Below are positions 41,911 through 50,069 of a stretch of 54,328 nt of DNA, in pieces. Source of the stretch: Sedimentisphaerales bacterium (GTDB lineage Bacteria > Planctomycetota > Phycisphaerae > Sedimentisphaerales > Anaerohalosphaeraceae); assembly GCA_016930745.1 (NCBI GenBank), contig JAFGGE010000088.1, positions 1 to 54,328 of the forward strand, written 5' to 3'. Position 1 is the first letter of the stretch. Every line of letters begins with the position of its first letter. Below the pieces are notes generated by a model that had not been told where the DNA came from, did not search any database, and worked only from the letters and a program-made list of their open reading frames with translations. A program made the translations under genes and the position numbers.

Positions 41911-43233
41911 ATGATGATCGAAAAGCCGGTTCGAGTCGGATTGGTGGGATTTGGCACTGTGGGCAGCGGTGTGGCCAGGCTGCTGCTGGACAATGCGGAC
42001 AGCATTCAAGCCCGCACCGGAGTGCGTCTGGAGCTGGCTTGTGTTGTCGATGTGGATACCGCTTCTCCGCGGCCGGTAAACCTGCCCGATGGTCTTCTAA
42101 CCAATGATTTACACCGGCTTTTAAACGATGAATCAATTTCCATAGGAATCGAGCTGGTCGGTGGCACAACCATCGCCAAAGACATTCAGCTTGCCATGCT
42201 TGCGGCCGGTAAACATGTGGTAACCGCCAATAAGGCCCTTCTGGCCGAACACGGCCCGGCTTTATTCGCCGCCGCTCGTTCGGCCGGCAAATGCATCGCC
42301 TTCGAGGCCAGTTGTGCCGGCGGGATTCCCATCGTTTCCGTCCTTCGATCCGGACTGGCAGCCAACCATATCTCCGCGATTTATGGAATTTTGAACGGTA
42401 CCTGCAACTATATCTTGTCCAATATGACCGCCAAACACGAGGATTTTCAGTCGGCCCTTTCTCAGGCGCAGCAGAAGGGTTATGCCGAGGCCGATCCGAC
42501 GCTGGACATCAACGGTTCGGATACCGCCCATAAACTGGCCATTCTCGGCTCCTTGGCCTTCGGATACGAGATTCCTCTGGACGCCATTTATGTGGAAGGA
42601 ATCGAACAGATCAGCGTGGACGATATTCGCTGCGGTTTGGAGATGGGCTATGTAATCAAACTGCTGGCTATCGGCGTCAAGCGAGACCATAAAATTTCGC
42701 TGCGCGTGCACCCCTGTTTTATTCATGAAGATTCTCTCCTGGCGCAGGTCAACGGTCCGTTCAATGCCATCAGTGTTTTTGGCCATGCGGTAGGCAATAC
42801 CATGTATTACGGCAGGGGGGCAGGCATGATGCCGACCGCTTCGGCCGTTGTGGCGGATATCATCGAAATCGCCCTGGGCAACAGTCCCAAGATTTTCAGC
42901 AATCTCCAACTTCGACCTGTCGCGCAAGCCCGGCAGGCCATGGAAGATATCGGGCAAATTACCAGCCGTTTTTATATGCGTGTCATGGCCAAGGACCAGC
43001 CCGGCGTTGTGGCCACGTACGGCAAGATTCTGGGGGATCATGGCATCAGCATCTCCGGGGCCTTGCAGCACGAGGGCAAGGGGCCGTATAACACGGTCCC
43101 GGTGATCATCACCACTCATCCGACGCTACAAGCCAACATGACGGCCGCTCTGCAGGAGTTGTGCAAAACCAACGTCGTTTCGGGGGAACCGGCATGCATT
43201 CGAATCATTGACATTCCGGAGGACCACGATTGA
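41911..43233 (+). CDS. hom: Homoserine dehydrogenase
   Basis: 440 residues. VGLVGFGTVGSGVARLLLDN is the NAD(P)-binding loop, VVTANKALLAEHGPALF and FEASCAGGIPIVSVLRSGLA lead to the catalytic domain, and GILNGTCNYILSNM and YAEADPTLDINGSDTAHKLA are the family signature with the catalytic Lys. A C-terminal ACT domain (about residues 355-440, MAKDQPGVVATYGKILGDHG) suggests feedback by threonine. It reduces aspartate semialdehyde to homoserine. Its stop overlaps the TTG start of the next gene (TTGA), so the two are coupled. Confidence 0.95.
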   Translation: MMIEKPVRVGLVGFGTVGSGVARLLLDNADSIQARTGVRLELACVVDVDTASPRPVNLPDGLLTNDLHRLLNDESISIGIELVGGTTIAKDIQLAMLAAGKHVVTANKALLAEHGPALFAAARSAGKCIAFEASCAGGIPIVSVLRSGLAANHISAIYGILNGTCNYILSNMTAKHEDFQSALSQAQQKGYAEADPTLDINGSDTAHKLAILGSLAFGYEIPLDAIYVEGIEQISVDDIRCGLEMGYVIKLLAIGVKRDHKISLRVHPCFIHEDSLLAQVNGPFNAISVFGHAVGNTMYYGRGAGMMPTASAVVADIIEIALGNSPKIFSNLQLRPVAQARQAMEDIGQITSRFYMRVMAKDQPGVVATYGKILGDHGISISGALQHEGKGPYNTVPVIITTHPTLQANMTAALQELCKTNVVSGEPACIRIIDIPEDHD

Positions 43234-44423
43234 GCGCCAAGTATGCGATTATTGTTCCGGACGGGGCCGCCGACGAGCCCCTGGAAATGTTGGACAATCG
43301 GACTCCTTTACAGGCGGCCGAAACGCCCAATATGGATTTGATAAGCACTGCCGGACAGCAGGGTATTGTCTATACGATCCCTAAAGGCATGCCGGCCGGC
43401 AGCGATGTGGCTCAGATGTGCCTGCTGGGCTATGATCCCCGCCGGTACTATACCGGCAGAGCGCCCCTGGAAGCGGCCGCCAAAGGCATCCGTCTGGGGC
43501 CGGAGGACTGGGTCTTCCGCTGTAACATGGTTACGTATGCCGATGGTTGCATAGCCGACCACAGCGCCGGGCATATTCCCACGGACGAGGCCTCCCGTTT
43601 GCTCCAGGATCTGGCTGCCGATTTACACCGGGACAATATCCAGTTTCATCCCGGCGTCAGCTACCGTCATTTGTGTATTTTCAGCGGGGTGGACTTTGGC
43701 AAGGTCCAGACGGAACCTCCCCATGACCACATTAACGAAAAGGTTTCCCGTATTCTTCCCAAGGGTAAGAACTCCGAGCTGTTAAGGGAAATCATGACCC
43801 GTTCCGAAGACCTGTTTTCCCGCCATGACATCAATCGGGTGCGGCGGGACCTGGGGGAAAATCCGGTCTCCAGCGTCTGGCTCTGGGGACAGGGGCAACG
43901 GGCCCTTTTAGATGGATTTCGCAAGAAATACGGCAAAATCGGGGCCGCTATCACGGCCGTAGACCTGGTTCGCGGAATCGCCCGGTTATTGCATTTTGAC
44001 GTGATTGAAGTCGAAGGAGCGACCGGCTTTGCCAACACCAACTATCACGGTAAAGGGCAAGCGGCCATCCAGGCCCTGGAGGACCATGATCTGGTCTTCG
44101 TGCATATTGAGGCACCGGATGAAGCCGGACATGCCGGAAACGTCGAACAAAAGAAATATTCGATAGAACAGATCGATAAATACATCGTCGGACCGGTCTA
44201 TGAAGCGTTAAAAAAGTATGAGCAATACCGGATTCTGGTCCTTCCCGACCACCCCACACCGGTCGAGATTCGCAGCCATACGCCGGACCCCGTGCCATTC
44301 ATCATGGCCGGCACCAACGTCCATGGGGTCCTCCATAAGCCGTTTTGCGAAGAAAACGCCTTTGCGTCCGGCTTTCGAGTGGAACAGGGTCATGAGCTGA
44401 TGGAATACTTCCTGAAAATATAG
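43230..44423 (+). CDS. Phosphoglycerate-mutase-like protein, proposed homoserine kinase
   Basis: 397 residues starting at a TTG that overlaps the hom stop, with a strong GGAGGA six bases upstream deciding the start. The sequence is of the archaeal-type cofactor-independent phosphoglycerate mutase superfamily (ApgM): IIVPDGAADEPLEMLDNRTP, GMPAGSDVAQMCLLGYDPRR with the probable catalytic Ser, YYTGRAPLEAAAKGI, HIEAPDEAGHAGNVEQK and LPDHPTPVEIRSHTPDPVPF. A subfamily found beside threonine genes has been modelled as a proposed homoserine kinase (TIGR02535). The overlap with hom, and the lack of ThrB in the window, support that over glycolytic mutase. Activity is not proven by sequence. Confidence 0.85.
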   Translation: MSAKYAIIVPDGAADEPLEMLDNRTPLQAAETPNMDLISTAGQQGIVYTIPKGMPAGSDVAQMCLLGYDPRRYYTGRAPLEAAAKGIRLGPEDWVFRCNMVTYADGCIADHSAGHIPTDEASRLLQDLAADLHRDNIQFHPGVSYRHLCIFSGVDFGKVQTEPPHDHINEKVSRILPKGKNSELLREIMTRSEDLFSRHDINRVRRDLGENPVSSVWLWGQGQRALLDGFRKKYGKIGAAITAVDLVRGIARLLHFDVIEVEGATGFANTNYHGKGQAAIQALEDHDLVFVHIEAPDEAGHAGNVEQKKYSIEQIDKYIVGPVYEALKKYEQYRILVLPDHPTPVEIRSHTPDPVPFIMAGTNVHGVLHKPFCEENAFASGFRVEQGHELMEYFLKI

Positions 44424-44485
44424 CTGATATTGTAAAGGTGCGACTTTACCCACGAAGAAGCTTTTTTTCTTGAAAGCACTCTTTC

Positions 44486-44581
44486 CTGTCCAACGAGGAA
44501 CCGGAAGGGCAGCAGTCTATCAATCTGGCCGACTTCGCCGTTCTGGCGGACTACTGGCTCAGCGAACAGATGTGGCCGTAA
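44486..44581 (+). pseudogene. C-terminal remnant of a dockerin-like/extracellular protein
   Basis: A short open stretch ends ...SINLADFAVLADYWLSEQ then MWP and stop. N-L-x-D-F-A-x-L-A-x-x-W-L is the calcium-binding-loop-like tail at the C-terminus of many exported proteins of Phycisphaerae, related to type I dockerin repeats. There is no start codon or upstream coding sequence, only a stop shortly before, so this is the tail of a lost gene. It keeps its terminator 27 bases downstream. The 232-bp gap contains nothing else I recognise. Confidence 0.6.
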
Positions 44582-44607
44582 TTTCAATGCCGATTTGTCA
44601 GCTTCAT

Positions 44608-44642
44608 ACAGGAGGCCTTCTTACGGGAAGGCCTCCTGTTTT
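44608..44642 (+). terminator. Intrinsic terminator with perfect 13-bp stem
   Basis: ACAGGAGGCCTTC and GAAGGCCTCCTGT flank a six-base loop and are followed by TTT. It serves plus-strand transcripts (hom operon or the lost gene). The T run is on the plus strand only, although the stem could also block minus-strand read-through from the methyltransferase. Confidence 0.8.
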
Positions 44643-44655
44643 GTCGGTACTCATT

Positions 44656-45615
44656 TTACCCAAGACGTACGGCCGTAATCCAGGCGCTGCCGATCGATGG
44701 ATCGGCAACGGCGGTCTTTGGCTTCGCAAAGCCGGCCGTTCGAATGGCGTCCATAAGCTCGGACGACGAAAATGCGCCCACCATGAGGTTAAATAAAGCG
44801 GGCACCAGGGGGCCGGATTTGTCATCGTCGAGCAGGAATTCCTGGATGACCAGCAAGCCGCCGGGGAGCATGGAACGATAGGCCTTGTCCAGTTTCATGG
44901 AGGCGCTGCTGGACGGACCGTGCAGTACATTGGAGAACAGGACCACGTCATTGCCGCTTCCGAACTCCTCCGTATCCCAGCTTCCTACTCGGGTATGAAT
45001 ACGGTCCTGCAATCCTTCTTTGGCGATCATCTGCCGTGCGATCTCTATTGTTTCGGGCAGATCGAATATAGTAGCCGTCAGTTCCGGATAGTTCCTGCAT
45101 GCCAGGATCGAGTAGGTAGCGGGTCCGCCTCCGACATCGAACAGGTGTTTTCGTCCCGCCAGATCAATATGTTTGAGAAACAACGCACCCCGGCCGGCCA
45201 TCGTGTTGTTATGCATTCCCAGGATAAAATGACGATGCTGTTCGGGCGTCCATCGAGGGGGAGTTGGCCCATGTCGAACGGCATCTTCCAGGTTGCTCCA
45301 GAAATTCCAGACGCTCGCCGAATGGGCGATGATATCCCCCTGATAGTTGGGATGGCCTTGTACAAGATATGTATCCGCCGTATCGCTGTTTTTGTATTGA
45401 CAGCCTTGTCGTTTTAAAAGGCCCATTCCGCAGCAGGCGATTAGAAGCTTGTCCAGCATCTCGGCATCGGTCCCGGTCGTTTGGGCCAGTCGGACCGCTG
45501 TCATTGATTTGGAATGCAGCAGCGAGAAAATGCCTAACCCGTTGGCGATATGCAGAACGCGGGCAGCCCGATAAGCCCATGTCAACTCCGTCAGATACGC
45601 CAATCCCTTGTCCAT
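44656..45615 (-). CDS. SAM-dependent O-methyltransferase-like protein
   Basis: 319 residues from ATG 45615, placed by AAGGAG seven bases upstream; ATG 45621 is the alternative. An N-terminal winged-helix dimerisation region (LTELTWAYRAARVLHIANGL, RLAQTTGTDAEMLDKLLIAC) precedes the Rossmann methyltransferase (KHLFDVGGGPATYSILACRN, TIFDLPETIEIARQMIAKEG, DVVLFSNVLHGPSSSASMKL). The layout is that of plant-like and polyketide O-methyltransferases (hydroxyindole/acetylserotonin type). Substrate unknown. Last gene of the yjbQ-lysE-DUF1294 run. Confidence 0.82.
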   Translation of the reverse strand: MDKGLAYLTELTWAYRAARVLHIANGLGIFSLLHSKSMTAVRLAQTTGTDAEMLDKLLIACCGMGLLKRQGCQYKNSDTADTYLVQGHPNYQGDIIAHSASVWNFWSNLEDAVRHGPTPPRWTPEQHRHFILGMHNNTMAGRGALFLKHIDLAGRKHLFDVGGGPATYSILACRNYPELTATIFDLPETIEIARQMIAKEGLQDRIHTRVGSWDTEEFGSGNDVVLFSNVLHGPSSSASMKLDKAYRSMLPGGLLVIQEFLLDDDKSGPLVPALFNLMVGAFSSSELMDAIRTAGFAKPKTAVADPSIGSAWITAVRLG

Positions 45616-45629
45616 TACCATGCTCCTTA

Positions 45630-45992
45630 TTATGCCCTTCCATACAAGCAATACAGAACCAATACGCCAAGCTGGGCAAAGAGGATCAGAAAGAAAACGA
45701 TTCGAAATTGTAATTTCCGTGTTTTGTGTCGGAATAGTATTTGCCCTATCGCCGCTGCCGGCGTTCCTCCGGCCAATGCCAGGATATGCAATACAGCCTC
45801 CGGCACACGACCTCCGTTGCGCCGGGATTGTCGCTTATCATACCCGTACGCTCCAAAGGTAACACAACTTACGCTGATCCAATAGGCCCAGAGCGGCTCC
45901 AGACTGGTCCAGTATGCTAGTCCTGCCAGAATCCCGATCAGGAGCAAACCCGCCAGGAGTAGAAACGCACGTTTAGGATGATGAAAATGCAT
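45630..45992 (-). CDS. DUF1294 family small membrane protein
   Basis: 120 residues from ATG 45992, chosen because it lies 13 bases after the lysE stop. Three to four hydrophobic segments (AFLLLAGLLLIGILAGLAYW; LWAYWISVSCVTFGAYGYDK; FRIVFFLILFAQLGVLVLYC). The family motif YGYDKRQSRRNGGRVPEAVL with LAGGTPAAAIGQILFRHKTR is plain. DUF1294 proteins often occur fused to a cold-shock domain; here that part is absent. Function unknown. Confidence 0.85.
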   Translation of the reverse strand: MHFHHPKRAFLLLAGLLLIGILAGLAYWTSLEPLWAYWISVSCVTFGAYGYDKRQSRRNGGRVPEAVLHILALAGGTPAAAIGQILFRHKTRKLQFRIVFFLILFAQLGVLVLYCLYGRA

Positions 45993-46005
45993 GGATTTAT
46001 CTGGA

Positions 46006-46635
46006 TTATAGTCCGAGCCAAACCATCGTAGCCTTGTATATAAAATGAATCCCAAAACCAATCATCACCGGACCGCAAATTTGCAGAATTAACTTCTGGC
46101 TTCCCTGTCCCAGCAGGTTGGTTCCGTGGAAACTGCCCAACGACAGGATCGTCAGCCAGACCAGATCGCAGGACCAGTGAACCAGCGCGAACAACACGAA
46201 GGCCAGCCAGCCCAGTTGTTTGGCCTCCAGCGTCAAATTCAATCCGACCGAGGCCCACCACAAAAGAAAATAGGGATTACTGATCGAGAGGAGGACTCCC
46301 GTCATCGTTGGTCCCGTGGTGTACCTTTTATGCTGCCCTGAATCGAGCTTGCTGATTTCGCGGAGCATGCCGATTCCCATCCAGATCAGAAAACCGCCGC
46401 CGATCCATCCGACGACGATCTTGAACCAATCCGCCTTAAATAATACCCCCAGTCCAAGCATAATCAGGAATATCAAGGGAATCTCAATCATCCCGTGCCC
46501 GATGGAGATCAGCACGCCGGCCCAGCGGTTGCGAGCGCCGTGGGCGACTGTGGCGGTGGTTACCGCCCCGGGAGCCAACACGCCCGACAGGGAGATGCCG
46601 ACAGTTTTGCCTAAAAAAAGGATCAGTTCCATCAT
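46006..46635 (-). CDS. LysE/RhtB-family exporter
   Basis: 209 residues with about six hydrophobic segments. The N-terminal LSGVLAPGAVTTATVAHGAR and GVLISIGHGMIEIPLIFLIM, and the central TMTGVLLSISNPYFLLWWAS with the conserved Asn-Pro, are hallmarks of the LysE superfamily. Members export amino acids or related small molecules by proton exchange. The substrate is not evident; neighbours give no amino-acid pathway. It starts 11 bp after the yjbQ stop. Confidence 0.85.
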   Translation of the reverse strand: MMELILFLGKTVGISLSGVLAPGAVTTATVAHGARNRWAGVLISIGHGMIEIPLIFLIMLGLGVLFKADWFKIVVGWIGGGFLIWMGIGMLREISKLDSGQHKRYTTGPTMTGVLLSISNPYFLLWWASVGLNLTLEAKQLGWLAFVLFALVHWSCDLVWLTILSLGSFHGTNLLGQGSQKLILQICGPVMIGFGIHFIYKATMVWLGL

Positions 46636-46646
46636 CCGGCCGTCTG

Positions 46647-47063
46647 TTATTCTCCGATGATCTTGACCAGGACGCGTTTTTTGCGTTTACCGTCGAATTC
46701 CCCGTAGAAAATCTGCTCCCAGGGGCCGAAGTCCAGCTTGCCTTTCGTGACGGCGACCATTGCTTCCCGCCCCATGATCGTTCGTTTCAGATGAGCGTCC
46801 GCATTGTCTTCGCAGCCGTTGTGCCGGTATTGCGAATAGGGCTTTTCCGGGGCGAGCTTTTCCAGCCAGACCTCGAAATCCTGATGCAGACCGGACTCAT
46901 TGTCATTGATAAATACACTGGCCGTGATATGCATGGCATTGACCAGGATAAAACCTTCCTGGATGCCGCTTTCGGCCAGGCACTGTTCCACATCGGGTGT
47001 AATATTGATAAATTCACGACGATGGCGCGTCTGAAACCATACTTCCTTACGATAGCTCTTCAT
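46647..47063 (-). CDS. yjbQ: YjbQ/UPF0047 family protein
   Basis: 138 residues from ATG 47063 (GAGGAA eight bases upstream). [40 protein letters not shown] and the signature [20 protein letters not shown] mark the family, together with [20 protein letters not shown]. The E. coli homologue has weak thiamine-phosphate synthase activity, so the true role is open. First gene of a four-gene minus-strand operon. Confidence 0.9.
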   Translation of the reverse strand: MKSYRKEVWFQTRHRREFINITPDVEQCLAESGIQEGFILVNAMHITASVFINDNESGLHQDFEVWLEKLAPEKPYSQYRHNGCEDNADAHLKRTIMGREAMVAVTKGKLDFGPWEQIFYGEFDGKRKKRVLVKIIGE

Positions 47064-47092
47064 ACTTCGATTCCTCATTGTATTCGCTCATT

Positions 47093-47121
47093 TGTATAAC
47101 AGTGTAGTCCTTACCTGTTGA
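47093..47121 (-). promoter_or_regulatory. Possible promoter of the yjbQ operon
   Basis: On the minus strand TCAACA, 17 bp, TATACA; the predicted start near 47086 gives a leader of about 23 bases. Confidence 0.4.
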
Positions 47122-47166
47122 GAAGAAAAGCGTTTTCCGGTATTTTGTATCGGGTGGAGAAACCTC

Positions 47167-47194
47167 TTTTCATACGATAGAATTCGCTTATACT
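47167..47194 (+). promoter_or_regulatory. Possible promoter of the thioesterase-symporter operon
   Basis: TTTTCA, 16 bp, TATACT; start predicted near 47201. GAGAGGAT serves as ribosome binding site before the ATG. Confidence 0.45.
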
Positions 47195-47237
47195 GAAAGC
47201 GGAATCGGCAGGATCAAAGCCAATGAGAGGATAAATC

Positions 47238-47624
47238 ATGGACCAGTTCAGCGAGTTTTTTGCCAAAGACGCTTTTTCACATCATTGCGGGATCGAGTTG
47301 GTAGAGGCCGGAGGTGGAAGAGCCATCACACGGATGACTATTGAACAGAAGCATCTTAATGGTGTGGGCGTTGTACACGGCGGGGCCATTTTTGCCCTGG
47401 CCGATGCCGCCTTTGCCGCCGCTTCCAACTCCGAAGGGCGGATTGCCGTAGCCATCAACATCAATATCAGTTATCTCCGCGGCGCTGTCGAAGGCGTCCT
47501 TGCCGCCCGCGCTGTCGAGATCAATCCGGATAAAAAGATCGGCAGCTATCGTGTGGATGTCACCGATCAGGAGGACCAGATTGTCGCTGTCTTTGAAGGC
47601 CTGGTCTATCGAAAGAAGCAGTGA
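47238..47624 (+). CDS. PaaI-family hotdog thioesterase
   Basis: 128 residues, a single hotdog domain. HCGIELVEAGGGRAITRMTI leads to the family block HLNGVGVVHGGAIFALADAA with the catalytic Asp region (LADAAFAAASN), then INISYLRGAVEGVLAARAVE. Such enzymes hydrolyse acyl- or aryl-CoA thioesters as tetramers. The acyl group is unknown. It is followed after 22 bp by a bile-acid:sodium-symporter-type gene, so an organic acid may link the two. Confidence 0.88.
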   Translation: MDQFSEFFAKDAFSHHCGIELVEAGGGRAITRMTIEQKHLNGVGVVHGGAIFALADAAFAAASNSEGRIAVAININISYLRGAVEGVLAARAVEINPDKKIGSYRVDVTDQEDQIVAVFEGLVYRKKQ

Positions 47625-47646
47625 TCGAAGACGATTTGAAAGAACT

Positions 47647-48624
47647 ATGTGGAACAAAGCGCTTGCCTGGTATACAAAGTATTTTGCCGTCTGGGTGGTT
47701 GCCGGGGGCGTGCTTGCTTATGTATATCCGCCTCTGTTTACCTGGCTCAAAGGGTATAATACCTACTTTTTTGCCTTGACCATGTTCGGCATCGGGGCGG
47801 TCCTGGAACCGGCAGACTTTCGCCGTATTGCCGAGCGGCCGGGGATTGTCGCCATTGGTTCGGCCGCCCAGTTTCTGATTATGCCGCTGGGCGCCTTTGT
47901 CCTGGCCAGGGCATTTCATTTGCCGGATTTACTGACTGTAGGATTGATCATCGCCGGCTGCGCTCCCGGCGCGATGAGCAGCAATGTCATGTGCTATATC
48001 GCCAGGGCCGACACGGCGTATTCCGTCTCGCTCACCACCGTCTCGACATTGCTGTGTCCGGTTCTTACCCCTATTTTAACCAAGCTGCTGGCCGGCAAGT
48101 CGGTCGAAGTGTCGTTTGGGCAGCAGTTCCTGACCCTCTTATGGACGGTCGTTTTGCCTCTTTGGGCGGGATTTGCTGTGCGGTATTTCTGGAAACAAAC
48201 CATCCAGCGGATTCAGGCGGTTTTTCCGGCCTTCTCGGTTACCTTTATCATCCTCATCTGCGCTATGGTCATTGCCCTGAATCAGAAGCTTTTTGACGAT
48301 GCTTCCCTGCGAACGATGTTTCTGCTGGCCGCGGCGGCGGTTGTTGTCCTGAATCTGTACGGCATGGCGGCCGGATATGGAGTAGGGATTCTGTTCGGAA
48401 TGTCTCTGTCTCGACGGCGCACTCTGGCGATTGAGATCGGGATGCAAAATGCCGGGTTAGGGGTAATCCTGGCCAGGCAATTTGGAGACGTTGCCATGAT
48501 TGCGCCCGCCTTCTTCGTTTTTGGTTGTATCATTACCGCTTCGGTCCTGGTCGAATTGTGGCGGCGCCAGTCCGAATCACAAAAGAAGTGCATACAAAAT
48601 ACCGTACCGGAATCCAACGGTTGA
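47647..48624 (+). CDS. Bile acid:sodium symporter (BASS) family transporter
   Basis: 325 residues from ATG 47647; the frame is open upstream but overlaps the thioesterase. Nine to ten hydrophobic segments. MFGIGAVLEPADFRRIAERP, IIAGCAPGAMSSNVMCYIAR (the crossed helix with the sodium site) and LAIEIGMQNAGLGVILARQF (second crossed helix, E-x-G-x-Q-N) are the BASS hallmarks. It imports an organic anion with Na+. Bile acids are unlikely in this setting; 2-oxo acids or pantoate-like compounds are known substrates of related proteins. Confidence 0.88.
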   Translation: MWNKALAWYTKYFAVWVVAGGVLAYVYPPLFTWLKGYNTYFFALTMFGIGAVLEPADFRRIAERPGIVAIGSAAQFLIMPLGAFVLARAFHLPDLLTVGLIIAGCAPGAMSSNVMCYIARADTAYSVSLTTVSTLLCPVLTPILTKLLAGKSVEVSFGQQFLTLLWTVVLPLWAGFAVRYFWKQTIQRIQAVFPAFSVTFIILICAMVIALNQKLFDDASLRTMFLLAAAAVVVLNLYGMAAGYGVGILFGMSLSRRRTLAIEIGMQNAGLGVILARQFGDVAMIAPAFFVFGCIITASVLVELWRRQSESQKKCIQNTVPESNG

Positions 48625-48649
48625 CACTTGTATTCAATTGGGCTATATT
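48621..48649 (+). promoter_or_regulatory. Predicted promoter of the oxidoreductase gene
   Basis: Perfect TTGACA, 17 bp, TATATT, overlapping the symporter stop codon. The start near 48656 gives a leader of about 113 bases. Confidence 0.65.
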
Positions 48650-48768
48650 CTGAGGCCTGTCGGCTTGAAAGAGTTTTTGTCGCCCCAAAGTGGACGACCG
48701 GCGGTTGTGTCGGCGAGCCATAAAAAATGGAAGGGAAAACGCAGTTCGAAGGAATGAAAGGAACGACT

Positions 48769-49941
48769 ATGAATCTGGACCGAACACTCAAAATGGGAAT
48801 GGTGGGAGGCGGCCCCGGCGCATTTATCGGCGAAGTCCATCGCAAGGCATCTCGACTGGACGGCGGCGTCGAGCTGGTCGGCGGCGCGTTCGATATCGAT
48901 CCCCGCAAATCCAGGCAGATGGCCAAGGAACTCATTCTTGACAAGAAACGCTGCTATGGCACATACAAGGAAATGATAGAGAAAGAATCCAAGCTGCCGC
49001 TGGGAGAGCGAATGGATTTTGTCGCCGTGACCACCCCGAACAACTGGCATTTCCCCATCGCCAAGGCATTGCTCGAAGCCGGATTTCATGTCATGTGTGA
49101 AAAGCCCATGACGATCAATGTGGCTGAAGCGAAAGAACTCGTGCAGATCGTCAGAAAAAGCAAATGCGTCTTCGGATTGATGCACAATTATACCGGTTAT
49201 CCGATGGTCAAGCTGGCGCGCGATATGGTCCGCGGCGGCAAATACGGCAAGGTCCGTAAGATCGTCGTGAAATATCCGCAGGGCTGGCTGGCGACGGCCT
49301 TGGAACGAACCGGCCAGATGCAGGCCTCCTGGCGAACCGATCCGAAACAAAGCGGCGGCTCCGGCTGTGGGGGGGATATCGGAACGCATGCGGAGAATCT
49401 GGCCGAATACATCACCGGCCTGAGGATCACGGAAATGTGCTCCGATCTGACCGCCTTCGTCAAAGGACGCAAACTTGACGACGATGTTAACTGCCTGTTA
49501 AAATTTACCGGCGGCGCCAAGGGAGTTTTGCACGCCAGCCAGATCAGCGTCGGGGAAGAGAACAATCTCACCATTTACGTTCACTGCGAAACAGGCAGCC
49601 TGGAGTGGCACCAGGAACATCCGAATTATCTGTATGTCCGCGAAATGGGGCAGCCGGAATTTGTATACAAGCGAGGCAACGACTATATCGGCAAACTCAG
49701 CCCGGCCGCGGCCCGCGGAACGCGTCTGCCTTCCGGACATCCGGAAGCCTTCTTGGAGGCTTTTGCCAATAATTATCGAAACTTTACCGATACGATTCGC
49801 TGCAAACTGACGCGAACCAAGGTCGATCCAATCGTAAACGACTTCCCGAAGGTGGAAGACGGCCTGCGCGGGATGCAATTCCTCGACACCCTGCTGGCCA
49901 GCGCGAAAAGCAAACAGAAATGGACCAAGTTTAAAAAGTAG
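48769..49941 (+). CDS. Gfo/Idh/MocA family oxidoreductase
   Basis: 390 residues from ATG 48769 (AAGGA seven bases upstream); ATGs at 48727 and 48754 are in frame but less well placed. MGMVGGGPGAFIGEVHRKAS is the Rossmann loop, FVAVTTPNNWHFPIAKALLE and HVMCEKPMTINVAEAKELVQ carry the E-K-P motif with the catalytic Lys. The C-terminal sheet domain includes GGSGCGGDIGTHAENLAEYI with the Asp and His expected of this family. It is cytoplasmic (no signal) and NAD(P)-dependent, likely acting on a sugar or inositol derivative. Followed by a terminator, then a sugar isomerase-type gene. Confidence 0.88.
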   Translation: MNLDRTLKMGMVGGGPGAFIGEVHRKASRLDGGVELVGGAFDIDPRKSRQMAKELILDKKRCYGTYKEMIEKESKLPLGERMDFVAVTTPNNWHFPIAKALLEAGFHVMCEKPMTINVAEAKELVQIVRKSKCVFGLMHNYTGYPMVKLARDMVRGGKYGKVRKIVVKYPQGWLATALERTGQMQASWRTDPKQSGGSGCGGDIGTHAENLAEYITGLRITEMCSDLTAFVKGRKLDDDVNCLLKFTGGAKGVLHASQISVGEENNLTIYVHCETGSLEWHQEHPNYLYVREMGQPEFVYKRGNDYIGKLSPAAARGTRLPSGHPEAFLEAFANNYRNFTDTIRCKLTRTKVDPIVNDFPKVEDGLRGMQFLDTLLASAKSKQKWTKFKK

Positions 49942-49963
49942 TCTTGATTCAATGGAAACAACG

Positions 49964-50000
49964 GGGCCGGCGGAGAATCCTTCTGTTGGCCCTTTTTTTT
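49964..50000 (+). terminator. Intrinsic terminator of the oxidoreductase gene
   Basis: GGGCC pairs with GGCCC, extended inward by weaker pairs, followed by eight T. It separates the oxidoreductase from the isomerase gene. Confidence 0.75.
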
Positions 50001-50069
50001 GCCGTTCCATGCGATACAATACTTGCCAGAGGCCTTTGCGAGTAAAACTTGAATGAAAAGGGGAATCCT

